Shown: positions 9,309-18,518 of the stretch, piece after piece | Layout: each line of letters opens with the position of its first letter | How positions within the stretch are numbered: the first letter of the stretch is position 1 | Assembly (NCBI GenBank): GCA_963803015.1 | Contig: CAWDKV010000003.1 | Coordinates: forward strand, 496,001 to 560,000 | Direction of reading: 5' to 3' | DNA from: Berkiella sp963803015 | Lineage (GTDB): Bacteria; Pseudomonadota; Gammaproteobacteria; Berkiellales; Berkiellaceae | Length of the DNA: 64,000 bases | Made by a program: the position numbers and the translations under genes | The notes under the pieces: model-generated | Databases searched by the model: none | Told to the model about the DNA's origin: nothing | The model's input: the letters and a program-made list of their open reading frames with translations, nothing else

Positions 9309-9997
9309 TGAATGCGATTAGGCCTAAGACGCTGGCGATTATTCCTGCGCGTAAAGGATCTAAGCGCTTGCCCGGTAAAAATATACTGCCCCTTAGCGGC
9401 AAACCCCTTATTGGGTGGACAGTTGCGCAAGCTTGCCAATGTCAATATTTTGATAAGATCATTGTCTCAACAGATTGCGACGAGATTGCGCGGGTAGCAA
9501 CTACTTTTGGCGCAGAAGTACCCTTTATCAGACCTGCTGAATTAGCGCAAGATAAGAGTAGCTCTTATGGGGTAGTGGAGCATGCTTTAACTGCTCTTGA
9601 CACACATTATGATGTTATCGCGCTCTTGGAGCCGACATCTCCTTTGCGTACAAAGCAAGATTTAAATCTAGCGATGCAGTTATTTATTGAAAATTATGCG
9701 AATTATGATGCTGTAATTAGTGTTGGAAAAATTGAACGAGAACATCCTGCCATCCTTAAAAAAATAGACCAAGCCAATACGCTTACCCCTTTTCGTTTTG
9801 TGGATGAAGGCGAAGTGTATTTTCCTTATGGTGTCATTTACGCGACAAAAGTGCAAAGTTTACTTGAAACAAAAACATTTTATCCCGCGAAAAGTTTGCC
9901 TTATAAAGTGGCAAGATGGCAGAATTTTGAAATTGATGATGCCATTGACTTTGCTTGTGTTGAGAAAATGATAGAAATGTATCAGGATCTTTTATGA
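9305..9997 (+). CDS. legF: CMP-legionaminic acid synthetase (acylneuraminate cytidylyltransferase)
   Basis: Activates the nonulosonic acid with CTP to the CMP sugar used by glycosyltransferases. The 230-residue protein, normal for the family, has the CTP-binding motif IPARKGSKRLPGKN near 13-26 and the LLEPTSPLR segment near 102. Two ATG codons stand in tandem at 9305 and 9308; the first overlaps the stop of the previous gene. The neighbours decide between the legionaminate, sialate and pseudaminate versions of this enzyme. Confidence 0.88.
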   Translation: MMNAIRPKTLAIIPARKGSKRLPGKNILPLSGKPLIGWTVAQACQCQYFDKIIVSTDCDEIARVATTFGAEVPFIRPAELAQDKSSSYGVVEHALTALDTHYDVIALLEPTSPLRTKQDLNLAMQLFIENYANYDAVISVGKIEREHPAILKKIDQANTLTPFRFVDEGEVYFPYGVIYATKVQSLLETKTFYPAKSLPYKVARWQNFEIDDAIDFACVEKMIEMYQDLL

Positions 9998-10971
9998 AAA
10001 TTGTGATATTTGGCCTTGGCTCAATGGGGAAACGTCGTGCTAGATGTTTAATGGCCATGGGCGAGCATGAAATTTATGGTTATGATGTGCGAGAAGACAG
10101 AGTCTTAGAAGCAAAGACCCTGGGAATACAATCTATGCAACAGCTTGAAGAGCTGCCGCTATCTGAAGCACAAGCTTATTTGATTTGCACCCCACCAGAC
10201 AATCATGAATTTTATTTAATGCTTGCGCTAGAATATGCGAAACCTACTTTTGTTGAAGCAAGTGTCTTGCTTGGTAAACTTTCTGAAATTGATTTAGCAG
10301 CCAAAAAAGCAAAACTGTTGATTGCGCCTTCTTGTACTATGACCTTTCATCCGGCTATCAAGCAAATCAAAGCATGGATAGATAGTGGCCAATATGGCAA
10401 GGTGAGTAATTTTTCCTATCATTGTGGGCAATATTTACCGGATTGGCATCCGTGGGAAAAAGTCAGTGATTTTTATGTTTCTAATCCTTCAACGGGTGGG
10501 GCAAGAGAGATTGTTCCTTTTGAGCTCACCTGGATAGTGTCTGCTTTTGGCACACCGCAAAATGTGAGTGGCTTCTATGGGGAGACTATAGACGTGGGAG
10601 CACCCATAGCAGATAGCTATGCTATCGCTTTAGCTTTTGAGAAAGTCTTTGGTGTCATGATGGTTGATGTTAGCGCAAGATATGGTTTAAGAAATTTGAC
10701 CCTGAATTTTGAAAGAGCGCAAGTGCAATGGCGTTGGGATGAAAATAAGATCCGCCTCTTTGATGCGCAAAGCAAAAATTGGCAAGAGGTGATGCTCGCA
10801 CAAGGAAGCGCCGCTACTGGCTATAACCCTAACATTCATGAAAAGATGTATGAGGATGAGATGCGTGCTTTTCTTAAAGCAATATCAACACAATCTATTT
10901 TCCCCAATACCTTAGCAAAAGATATAGCGATTTTGCAGTTATTGCAGCAAATTGAAAAGGGGACGCTATGA
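9994..10971 (+). CDS. Gfo/Idh/MocA-family oxidoreductase
   Basis: A 325-residue NAD(P)-dependent dehydrogenase. The N-terminal Rossmann motif is GLGSMGKRRARCL (residues 7-19), CTPPDNHEFY near 69 is the usual loop, and a substrate-binding beta-sheet domain follows. It overlaps legF and the next gene by 4 bp each, so it belongs to the same transcript. Campylobacter legionaminic loci also carry accessory oxidoreductases (PtmA/PtmF) that help make glucosamine phosphate. This gene plus the SDR at 12277 may do something comparable, but that equivalence is an inference. The substrate is unknown. Confidence 0.8.
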   Translation: MKIVIFGLGSMGKRRARCLMAMGEHEIYGYDVREDRVLEAKTLGIQSMQQLEELPLSEAQAYLICTPPDNHEFYLMLALEYAKPTFVEASVLLGKLSEIDLAAKKAKLLIAPSCTMTFHPAIKQIKAWIDSGQYGKVSNFSYHCGQYLPDWHPWEKVSDFYVSNPSTGGAREIVPFELTWIVSAFGTPQNVSGFYGETIDVGAPIADSYAIALAFEKVFGVMMVDVSARYGLRNLTLNFERAQVQWRWDENKIRLFDAQSKNWQEVMLAQGSAATGYNPNIHEKMYEDEMRAFLKAISTQSIFPNTLAKDIAILQLLQQIEKGTL

Positions 10972-12263
10972 AAACCTATAGAGACAGATTACATCATCTT
11001 ATTCCAGGTGGCGCTCATACCTATTCTAGAGGAGATGATCAATTCCCGAGCAATGCACCATGCATTTTAGAAAAAGGGCACGGCGCTTATGTTTGGGATC
11101 CGCAAGGGAATAAATATTTGGACTACGGCATGGGGTTGCGCTCAGTGACGATTGGCTATGCCAATGAAAGAGTCAATCAAGCAGCAATGGCGCAAATGCA
11201 AAAGGGGATAAACCTGCCCCGCGCCTCAACCGTAGAATTAGAAGCGGCAGAGCTTTTGGTTGACCTGATACCCTCTGCAGATATGGTTAAATTTGCGAAA
11301 AATGGCTCAAATGTGACAACCGCTGCAGTGAAAATCGCCAGAGCCTATACGGGCAGAAAGTATATTTGCATGCCGAGGCAACATCCCTTTTTTTCCTTTG
11401 ATGATTGGTTTATAGGAACAACGCCTATTACAAAAGGGATCCCGCAAGAGGTAAGCGGATTATCTTTGCTTTTTGATTATAATGATATCGACTCTCTAAA
11501 AAAGCTTTTTGCAGAATATCCTGGACAGATTGCGTGCGTTATTTTAGAGCCCGCTACTTTCGTTTCGCCCCACTCAGAATTTTTACAGCAAGTGCGCGCG
11601 CTTTGTACCAAGGAAGGGGCGTTGTGCATTTTTGATGAGATGATAACAGGCTTTCGCTGGCATTTATCGGGGGCTCAAGCCTTTTACGATGTTATCCCTG
11701 ACTTATCGACCTTTGGTAAAGGCATGGCTAATGGCTTTCCTTTAGCGGCTTTGGTCGGGAAAAGAGAATTTATGGCATTAGGCGGCATTGGGGAGAGTCA
11801 TCAAGAAAGAGTATTTTTACTTTCTACCACACATGGCGCGGAGATGGTCTCTTTAGGAGCCTTTATTGAGACGGTCAATGTGTATCGAGAATGGGATATC
11901 ATTAATCATCTTTGGCAGTATGGTCAAAAATTGCAGGATGGGATCCAAGAGATCGTCTCTACTTTAGGTATCGAGCAATATTTTAGCTTGATGGGAACCC
12001 CTGCTTCGATGAATTATGTAACAAGAGGGCGCGAAGGTGAAATTTCTCTAGCATTTAGAACACTCTTTGCGCAAGAAATGATTAAAAATGGTGTGCTGAT
12101 GCCGTGGATTGCGGTCAGTTATGCGCATCAACAGCCCGAATTAGACTATACCTTGCACGCAGTAGAAAAATCATTAAAGATTTATCAACAAGCTTTACAG
12201 GAAGGGGTTGAAAAATATCTGCAAGGTGATGTTATTAAACCCGTGTTTAGAAAATACAATTAA
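10968..12263 (+). CDS. Class III aminotransferase, glutamate-1-semialdehyde mutase-like
   Basis: A 431-residue PLP enzyme of the HemL-like branch. The start resembles RLIPGGAHTYSRGDDQFP, FDEMITGFRW carries the PLP-contacting Asp, and STFGKGMANGFPLAA carries the Schiff-base Lys. Housekeeping HemL would not sit in the middle of a sugar operon, and the substrate loops differ, so an amino transfer onto a sugar or sugar-phosphate carbonyl is more likely. It sits between an oxidoreductase and an SDR, so the three may work as an oxidation-amination-reduction unit. The substrate is not known. Confidence 0.8.
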   Translation: MKTYRDRLHHLIPGGAHTYSRGDDQFPSNAPCILEKGHGAYVWDPQGNKYLDYGMGLRSVTIGYANERVNQAAMAQMQKGINLPRASTVELEAAELLVDLIPSADMVKFAKNGSNVTTAAVKIARAYTGRKYICMPRQHPFFSFDDWFIGTTPITKGIPQEVSGLSLLFDYNDIDSLKKLFAEYPGQIACVILEPATFVSPHSEFLQQVRALCTKEGALCIFDEMITGFRWHLSGAQAFYDVIPDLSTFGKGMANGFPLAALVGKREFMALGGIGESHQERVFLLSTTHGAEMVSLGAFIETVNVYREWDIINHLWQYGQKLQDGIQEIVSTLGIEQYFSLMGTPASMNYVTRGREGEISLAFRTLFAQEMIKNGVLMPWIAVSYAHQQPELDYTLHAVEKSLKIYQQALQEGVEKYLQGDVIKPVFRKYN

Positions 12264-12276
12264 AGCGATTGCATGC

Positions 12277-13095
12277 ATGAATTATTCAAAAATATTTTCC
12301 CTTGAGAACAAAACAGCGATTGTGACAGGGGGGGCTGGCATTTTAGGAAAAGAATTTTGTAGTGCTTTGGCCGAGCATGGGGCAAACGTTGCTGTGGTAG
12401 ATTTAGAAATAGATAGTGCGGCAGATTTTGCAGAGACCTTGCGTCAAAAATGTGGGGTTAAAACGTTGGCTATCAGCTGTGATGTCGCTAATCCAGAATC
12501 CGTTCAGAACATGGTGAAAAAGGTAGTGGCGGAATTTGGTGAAATTAATATTTTGCATAACAATGCAGCGACTAAGTCAAAAGATCTCAAACAATATTTT
12601 CAGCCCTTTGAAGAATACAGTTTAGAAACCTGGCAAGACGTGATGTCGGTGAATATTAATGGGATGTTTTTGGTTGCGCAAAGTGTGGGCCGCTGTATGG
12701 TTTTGCAAGGCAAAGGCGGCAGCATTATTCAGACCGCTTCGATTTATGGCGTAGCAGCACCGGATAATAGCATTTATGAGAATGCTCGTTATTTGGACTG
12801 CAACATCAATACCCCTGCCGTTTATTCTGTTTCAAAATCAGCGGTTATAGGACTAACAAAATATCTTGCGACATACTGGGCCAAGAAAGGGATCAGGGTA
12901 AACAGCATTACGCCAGGTGGTGTGGAAAGTGGTCAGAACCAATCTTTTATTGATAATTATTCTAGACGCGTTCCGATGAATCGAATGGCAAAACGAGAAG
13001 AGATAGTGGGCGCTTTAATTTATTTAGCCTCTGAAGCTTCTAATTATGTAACCGGCCAAAATATTATCGTTGATGGCGGCCTAACTGTTTGGTAA
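12277..13095 (+). CDS. Short-chain dehydrogenase/reductase (PtmA-like)
   Basis: Classical SDR of 272 residues. It has TGGAGILGKEF (coenzyme motif) near 16-26, HNNAAT near 93 and YSVSK with the catalytic Tyr/Lys near 186, and it ends VTGQNIIVDGG like most family members. The ATG at 12277 leaves the usual short lead before the first strand; a longer frame back to 12208 merely overlaps the aminotransferase. PtmA of Campylobacter is an SDR found in the same kind of locus, so an accessory role in legionaminic precursor supply is likely, though not shown by sequence alone. Confidence 0.8.
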   Translation: MNYSKIFSLENKTAIVTGGAGILGKEFCSALAEHGANVAVVDLEIDSAADFAETLRQKCGVKTLAISCDVANPESVQNMVKKVVAEFGEINILHNNAATKSKDLKQYFQPFEEYSLETWQDVMSVNINGMFLVAQSVGRCMVLQGKGGSIIQTASIYGVAAPDNSIYENARYLDCNINTPAVYSVSKSAVIGLTKYLATYWAKKGIRVNSITPGGVESGQNQSFIDNYSRRVPMNRMAKREEIVGALIYLASEASNYVTGQNIIVDGGLTVW

Positions 13096-13193
13096 CTAAA
13101 TCAAGGGGAGATCTGAAGAGATTAGTTTTAAGGTTAATGCTAAAATAATGCTGTCATTATCCTTTAATCTAGATTCAGCTACCGGGAAAAGTT

Positions 13194-13745
13194 ATGTTAG
13201 AGTTAGTCAGCAACAATGTGACCCTCAAGGAATTTTCTGAGGAAAATCTCTATGATAAAAGATATTTTTCTTGGCTAAGAGATTTAGAAGTTGTAACCCC
13301 CCTCTATAGAACAGAATATTTAAAACCCATCGATTTTAAGTCCATTGAAGAATACGTCCAACATTTACTAAAAAGCCCTAATGATTGTTTTTTTGCTGTG
13401 TACTCTACTGATACCAAAGAATTTATTGGCACACACCGTATTGGTCATATCAACTGGCGAGCAGGGTTAGGGGATTTAGGCGTCATGATAGGCGATAAAA
13501 CGCACTGGGGAAAAGGCATCGCGAGCAGCGTATTTAAGTTGAGTATTCCTTATTGTTTTAAAACATTAAGTTTAAGAAAATTAACCGGCGGCACGCCCAA
13601 AACCAATGTTGCAATGTGTAAATGTTTTGAAAAAAATGGTTTTATCTTAGAAGGGGTGAAACGTCAAGAGTTACTCATGAATGGCCAATATGTGGATCAT
13701 ATGCTTTATGGTCTTCTAAAAGAAGAAGTAAGTTTAGAAAAATGA
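13194..13745 (+). CDS. GNAT-family N-acetyltransferase
   Basis: A 183-residue acetyltransferase of the RimJ/PseH-like group. The acetyl-CoA segment DKTHWGKGIASSV is near 101-113 and the LTGGTPKTNVAMCKCFEKNGF region near 129-149 is typical of the C-terminal half. The 98-bp gap before it is the largest within 1-18503, and a new promoter may lie there. Its stop overlaps the next start. A role in sugar N- or O-acetylation is inferred from context; protein acetylation is the alternative. Confidence 0.75.
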   Translation: MLELVSNNVTLKEFSEENLYDKRYFSWLRDLEVVTPLYRTEYLKPIDFKSIEEYVQHLLKSPNDCFFAVYSTDTKEFIGTHRIGHINWRAGLGDLGVMIGDKTHWGKGIASSVFKLSIPYCFKTLSLRKLTGGTPKTNVAMCKCFEKNGFILEGVKRQELLMNGQYVDHMLYGLLKEEVSLEK

Positions 13746-15424
13746 AGATGATGGTCCTATTTTCTAAGTTGTTTAACAATTTTTCACGATCAATTAAAGA
13801 GATGGCAAATGAATATGCTTACCTTTTATTTTGTGATAAACAAAAGGGTTCTCAAAATATTCCCCCAGAAGATAAACGTTTTGTTGAGATAAATAAACAA
13901 TATTGGCACAAAGCGCCCATTTCAGATAAAGCGGGCCTCATTTTGGTGGAGGGGTTTTTCGCAGACTCAGGCAATAATTATGTTTTACGTACGGGGATGT
14001 TAGCAAAAGCTATTCAATCTAAAACGCAATATGAACCCGTTGTTTTATTTGATAAGCCTGCCTTTAAATCTATTTCAGCTGCCAACAAATATGCCTCATT
14101 TGGGATCAAGCGATTCATTTATATTCGACCCGGGATTTCAAAAGCTTTGTCATATCTTCAAGCAGGATTTTATGCGCTAAAAAATTATATTTCTCTTAAA
14201 AATCCAGATGATTTATTAAAAATAAAACATCAAGGTATTTTACTTGGCGATCTGATTTATGATGACTTGATTAAGCTCAAAGATCATCAATATACTATCT
14301 CAAAAATAGATAGAGTTTGTCTGAAGTCAATCTTTCACGCCTTTTTCTTTTATTTTTCTTATTCGAAAATATTCAAAAAATATCCGGTTAAATTTTTAAT
14401 TTGTACCCATCTGGTCTATGTGCAGTATGGTTTGTTTGCTCGCGTTGGTTTGCGAAATGGCGCCAAGATCATAGAAACCAATGATTTAATGGTAAATTAT
14501 CTTGATGCCAAAGAATATCAAAACGACACAATTGCAGTAACTTATCATGTGGCCTGCAAGCACTATTTTAATAAATTGCTCAGCAACGCTCCTAACAAAG
14601 ACGCTTTTGTCGCGTTTGCCGAAGAAAACCTCAAGGAAAGAATGGCAGGGTCGAATAAACAATACGATGCAAGATTGGCTTATAAAAATAAAACAATTTT
14701 AACCAAGCAAGCTCTCCAGGAAAGATTATCCATTCCAGCAAGTGATAAACCGTTTGTGGTTATTTTTTCGCATGTTTTTGCGGATGCACCTCATTGTTGT
14801 ATCAACATGCTGTTTCGTGATTATTATGATTGGTTAACCCAAACCTTAAAACATATTGTTAAAATCAAGGCGGTGAATTGGTTAATTAAACCGCACCCCT
14901 CCGCAAAGTTATATGGTGAAGATGGGCTGGTGGAGTCCCTTGTTGAGTCCGCCGTATCTGGTTTAGAGAGAAATGTCTTTGTTTTTCCTAAAGAGGTAAG
15001 CACGAGTAACTTAGATCAAATTGCGGAAGCTATTGTCACTGTTAGTGGGACAGCCGGTATTGAATTTGGTTGTTTAGGGGTGCCGGTGATTTTAGCTGGG
15101 AGTCCTTTTTATGGGAATTATGGTTTTACTTTAGATCCTGCGTCTCGTGAAGAATATTTTTGCTTATTAGATAAAATACCGGCGATTCCTAAATTATCAG
15201 CGCAGCAAATCATGGAGGCGAAGGTAATGTATGGCGCTTATATTCGCTCTAAGGTTTTGGAAAGTAAGATTATTCCAGCGGAGGCACTAGATAATATCTG
15301 GGGTTATGGCGAGAGTGCTAAATCTGATGTTGTACAAGGGAATAAGTTAATAAATGACAAACTTACTCTAAACGATCCTAAAAACGAGGCCCAATATAGG
15401 CTGCTTTTAGAAAATTTAGGATAA
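13742..15424 (+). CDS. KpsC/KpsS-like polysaccharide biosynthesis protein
   Basis: A 560-residue protein, probably cytoplasmic. The C-terminal third has the pattern of capsule-polysaccharide glycosyltransferases: NWLIKPHPSAKLYGEDG, then VFVFPKEVSTSNL, then VTVSGTAGIEFGCLGVPVI with the conserved Ser-Gly-Thr-Ala-Gly and a second sugar-binding strand. The N-terminal half is not recognised, apart from YVLRTGMLAKAI, which could be an acceptor region. I infer a glycosyltransferase for surface polysaccharide, with sugar and acceptor unknown. It begins within the stop of the GNAT gene. Confidence 0.6.
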   Translation: MKMMVLFSKLFNNFSRSIKEMANEYAYLLFCDKQKGSQNIPPEDKRFVEINKQYWHKAPISDKAGLILVEGFFADSGNNYVLRTGMLAKAIQSKTQYEPVVLFDKPAFKSISAANKYASFGIKRFIYIRPGISKALSYLQAGFYALKNYISLKNPDDLLKIKHQGILLGDLIYDDLIKLKDHQYTISKIDRVCLKSIFHAFFFYFSYSKIFKKYPVKFLICTHLVYVQYGLFARVGLRNGAKIIETNDLMVNYLDAKEYQNDTIAVTYHVACKHYFNKLLSNAPNKDAFVAFAEENLKERMAGSNKQYDARLAYKNKTILTKQALQERLSIPASDKPFVVIFSHVFADAPHCCINMLFRDYYDWLTQTLKHIVKIKAVNWLIKPHPSAKLYGEDGLVESLVESAVSGLERNVFVFPKEVSTSNLDQIAEAIVTVSGTAGIEFGCLGVPVILAGSPFYGNYGFTLDPASREEYFCLLDKIPAIPKLSAQQIMEAKVMYGAYIRSKVLESKIIPAEALDNIWGYGESAKSDVVQGNKLINDKLTLNDPKNEAQYRLLLENLG

Positions 15425-15430
15425 GAAGAT

Positions 15431-16351
15431 ATGGGAGCACTCTATTCCTACAACCTGTTACAAATACTCAAAAAACCCTATCTTGTTTTAACGTATTTTA
15501 CGAAATCAGTCAGATCTTATTTTTACAGTAAAACGGTTTTTTCATTGTTGATGATAAGAATGGTGAAAGAAAATCCTAAGAACATTCTGGTTTGTTCATT
15601 GGGCGCAATTACTTATAATATTCTGGCAAAAAATTACTTTTATAAAATTGGTTTTTTTTCGGGAGCAATTAAAAGAGAAGTGGATAATTATCGTTGTATA
15701 AATAAACAATATCCTGCTCTCACCCATCTATTACCTAAAATAAGTTATAACCGTTATGGTGTATTGGAATATATCAAGGTAGAAAAATATTTTCCCTTAG
15801 ATGAAAAAGAAGGGATAAATTACGCTATTCGTATATTAGCTCAGCTCAGAGCCTATGGGCAAAAAACTAACTGTGCAAGCAGTCAATTTAAATATATTGC
15901 ACAAGGACTAAAGTTGGTAGGTGTTTTATATGGTTTGCCTTTAAAAAATAAACTAGAGCGAGAGCTAAACAAAACGCTGGCACAACCTTGGACGATAGGC
16001 CCTATACATGGTGATTTTTATTTGGCAAATATACTAAAAGATGCAGAAAATAATCCAAAAATGATAGATCTAGATGAATTTTCGGCGAAAGGCCTGCAAT
16101 CTCTGGATGCCTTTAATTTTATGCTTGATTTTTATGCGCGCGAAAATAAGACAACGTGGACCCAAGTCCTAGTTAAGCTCTTGCAATCGTCAGATGCGGG
16201 CGTTGTGCATGGCTTGGAAGATTATTTAGATTATAGTTTGCAAGAAGTGGCTTTGTTATACACATTGAATCGGCTAGGGTATGAAAATTATCACTATCAT
16301 TTTTTATCGAATTCAGTGCGTGAAGAGTATATGTTTGTTAAAAATTTTTAG
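15431..16351 (+). CDS. Aminoglycoside-phosphotransferase/choline-kinase-like protein
   Basis: A 306-residue protein. GPIHGDFYLANI near 193 gives the Brenner motif H-G-D-x4-N, and MIDLDEFSAKG near 212 gives the metal-binding Asp of the APH/ChoK kinase fold. The N-lobe is divergent and no clear lysine motif could be assigned. A small-molecule or sugar kinase is likely, perhaps working with the flanking KpsC-like and dioxygenase-like proteins on one modification. The substrate is unknown. It starts 6 bp after the previous stop. Confidence 0.65.
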   Translation: MGALYSYNLLQILKKPYLVLTYFTKSVRSYFYSKTVFSLLMIRMVKENPKNILVCSLGAITYNILAKNYFYKIGFFSGAIKREVDNYRCINKQYPALTHLLPKISYNRYGVLEYIKVEKYFPLDEKEGINYAIRILAQLRAYGQKTNCASSQFKYIAQGLKLVGVLYGLPLKNKLERELNKTLAQPWTIGPIHGDFYLANILKDAENNPKMIDLDEFSAKGLQSLDAFNFMLDFYARENKTTWTQVLVKLLQSSDAGVVHGLEDYLDYSLQEVALLYTLNRLGYENYHYHFLSNSVREEYMFVKNF

Positions 16352-16368
16352 CGTAGGAAAGCAAAATC

Positions 16369-17205
16369 ATGTTAAAAGAAAGAATTGCGCGCTTATTTAG
16401 AAATAACTGGGGTCTGAAGGTTAATTTAAGATATTTTCTATACCATCGCTATTGCAAGTTGCGCGCTGGCAATCTTAACCTCAAAGCGGCAGATAAAAAG
16501 GCAGTGCAAAAAGCTCACCAATCGGGTTTAGGAATCATCGGCTTGGCAGATGTCTCAGAGCTGAGTGCATTGGCTGCGCGATATTTCGATGATATGTCTA
16601 TTCCTCATGGTTCTGCTTCTTTATCAAGAGATATCAGCGCATCGTTAGCGCAACCAGTTTATGAGTTGGTGCGTCAATTGCAAGGCCCAATCAGAGCTTA
16701 CTATGGTTCTCATTTTAAGGTGAATTGGGTGGAGTTTCAGAAAATTGTGCCTGGTGTTCAACCCAAGGGCTCTTCTTTTAGTTATCACACAGATGATAGT
16801 CCTTATAAGTTAATTAAAGCTTTTGCTTACTTAACAGATACTTATAAAAATAATGGTGCGTTTCGAGCCTTTGATTATAAGTGGACAGATAAATTGATAA
16901 AGAAAGGGATATTGAAAACAAGCCAACCAGGTGCGATGCGTGATTCGTGTCAGCATTTAATCTCGAAAGAAGATGAAGAGAATCTAACTATCGTTGAAGG
17001 AAAGCAAGGCACCGCTTTTATTTTTGATAATAAATTAATCCATAAAGGAACCTTACCTTTAGAAGGGCAACGCATCCATATTTCCCTGGAAATTATGCCC
17101 GCTAGTCGAGACTTTACGTTTGAAGATATAAAGAGAGCGTGCTCACGAGAAATTACAGAATATTATACTTTACAGCCTTTTGCAGAAAATAATGCTATCG
17201 GATAA
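16369..17205 (+). CDS. Phytanoyl-CoA dioxygenase-like Fe(II)/2-oxoglutarate enzyme
   Basis: A 278-residue protein. SFSYHTDDSPYKLIK near 138-152 supplies the H-x-D iron ligands, IFDNKLIHKGTLP near 218-230 the distal His, and QRIHISLEIMP the Arg that would bind 2-oxoglutarate. The fold fits the PhyH family, whose bacterial members hydroxylate small molecules or lipids. Within this operon it could hydroxylate a sugar or lipid precursor, but that is inference. It lies directly before the sugar amidotransferase. Confidence 0.65.
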   Translation: MLKERIARLFRNNWGLKVNLRYFLYHRYCKLRAGNLNLKAADKKAVQKAHQSGLGIIGLADVSELSALAARYFDDMSIPHGSASLSRDISASLAQPVYELVRQLQGPIRAYYGSHFKVNWVEFQKIVPGVQPKGSSFSYHTDDSPYKLIKAFAYLTDTYKNNGAFRAFDYKWTDKLIKKGILKTSQPGAMRDSCQHLISKEDEENLTIVEGKQGTAFIFDNKLIHKGTLPLEGQRIHISLEIMPASRDFTFEDIKRACSREITEYYTLQPFAENNAIG

Positions 17206-17225
17206 GAAAACAGTACACGAGGACA

Positions 17226-18503
17226 ATGAAAGTGGAATTATTAGCGAATAAACAAAAACTTGAAGCAAAATATGGGCTACCGCATGAGGTCAAATTTTGC
17301 AAAATCTGTGTTATATCCAACCAACGGCCAAACTCTGCCGTGGAATTTAAGCACACCATACAAAGTAAAAAAAATACAATTCATATTAGCGATGAGGGCA
17401 TGTGTGATGCTTGTCGATTTGCACAAGAAAAGAAAAAAATAAATTGGGAAGAAAGAGAAGCGGCGTTGTGGGATTTATGTGACAGGTTCAGAGGAGATGG
17501 CACGTATTATGATTGTTTAGTGCCTGGCTCTGGCGGCAAAGATAGTTTTTATGCCTCACATATTTTAAAACATAAATTCAAAATGCGCCCATTAACAGTG
17601 ACCTGGGCACCTCATATTTATACCACTTGGGGTTGGCAGAATTTTCAAGCTTGGATCAAAGCCGGTTTTGATAACTATCTGATGACGCCAAACGGCCGAG
17701 TACACAGATTGCTGACTCGTCTGGCGGTTGATAATCTTTTTCATCCGTTTCAAGCTTTTATTTTAGGGCAAAAAAATCTTGCACCCAAAATGTCTAAATT
17801 GTTTAACATTCCACTCGTGTTTTTTGGTGAGTCGGAAGCAGAATATGGTAATCCTATAGCGGATACCAAAAGCTCATTAAGAGATAAGAGTTTTTATACT
17901 TATAATCATTTGGATGAATTATTTTTAGGCGGCGTTTCTGTTGATAAGTTAATACAGGATTATGGTTTAGAGCAATATGAATTAGAGCCCTACTTACCTT
18001 TGAGCCCAACTTTGATTGAACAAAGTAATACGGAAGTCCATTATTTGGGATATTACTTAAAATGGCATCCACAAAGTTGTTATTATTATGCGGTTGAAAA
18101 TGGTGGCTTTCAAGCTTGCCCGGAAAGAACGACAGGCACCTACAGCAAATATAACAGTATTGACGATAGAATCGATGATTTTCACTACTATACAACTTTC
18201 GTTAAATTTGGCATTGGCCGCGCAACCTATGATGCTTCACAAGAAATTCGCTCTGGCGATATTTTGCGAGAAGAAGGTGTCGCGCTCGTTAAAAAATATG
18301 ATGGTGAATATCCAGAGAGATTCAGTGAGGAAATATTTCAATATTTGAGTATTCCCGAAAGTGAATTTCCAGTTGCGGTAAAGCATTTTAAACAACCAAC
18401 AATGACAAGAGACTATTTTGATGCGCTAGCAGATGATTTTAGATCGCCCCATCTTTGGAAAAAGGAAAATGGGGTATGGCGTTTGCGGCACACAGTTTAT
18501 TAA
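17226..18503 (+). CDS. N-acetyl sugar amidotransferase (WbpG/PseA family)
   Basis: ATP-dependent PP-loop enzyme of 425 residues that converts a sugar N-acetyl group to an acetamidino group. CKICVISNQRPNS near 24 and CDACRFAQ near 62 form the Cys-x2-Cys pairs of a zinc site, and PGSGGKDSFYASH near 101 is the PP-loop. Pseudomonas WbpG obtains ammonia from the HisH/HisF-type pair WbpH-like glutaminase and cyclase; such a pair lies at 25235-26632. This combination is also found in Legionella LPS loci, where legionaminic acid carries an acetimidoyl group at C5. AGGAC precedes the ATG. Confidence 0.88.
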   Translation: MKVELLANKQKLEAKYGLPHEVKFCKICVISNQRPNSAVEFKHTIQSKKNTIHISDEGMCDACRFAQEKKKINWEEREAALWDLCDRFRGDGTYYDCLVPGSGGKDSFYASHILKHKFKMRPLTVTWAPHIYTTWGWQNFQAWIKAGFDNYLMTPNGRVHRLLTRLAVDNLFHPFQAFILGQKNLAPKMSKLFNIPLVFFGESEAEYGNPIADTKSSLRDKSFYTYNHLDELFLGGVSVDKLIQDYGLEQYELEPYLPLSPTLIEQSNTEVHYLGYYLKWHPQSCYYYAVENGGFQACPERTTGTYSKYNSIDDRIDDFHYYTTFVKFGIGRATYDASQEIRSGDILREEGVALVKKYDGEYPERFSEEIFQYLSIPESEFPVAVKHFKQPTMTRDYFDALADDFRSPHLWKKENGVWRLRHTVY

Positions 18504-18518
18504 AGGATGTTTTGATTG

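Noticed and set aside
3078..9997. Sialic acid (neuABC) pathway
   Set aside because: A dehydratase and a 4-aminotransferase precede the NeuC and NeuB homologues, as required for legionaminic acid, not sialic acid.
13096..13133. Terminator after the SDR gene
   Set aside because: AACTAAATC and GATTAGTT can pair with one bulge and are followed by only a few T; too weak to call, and the operon seems to continue.
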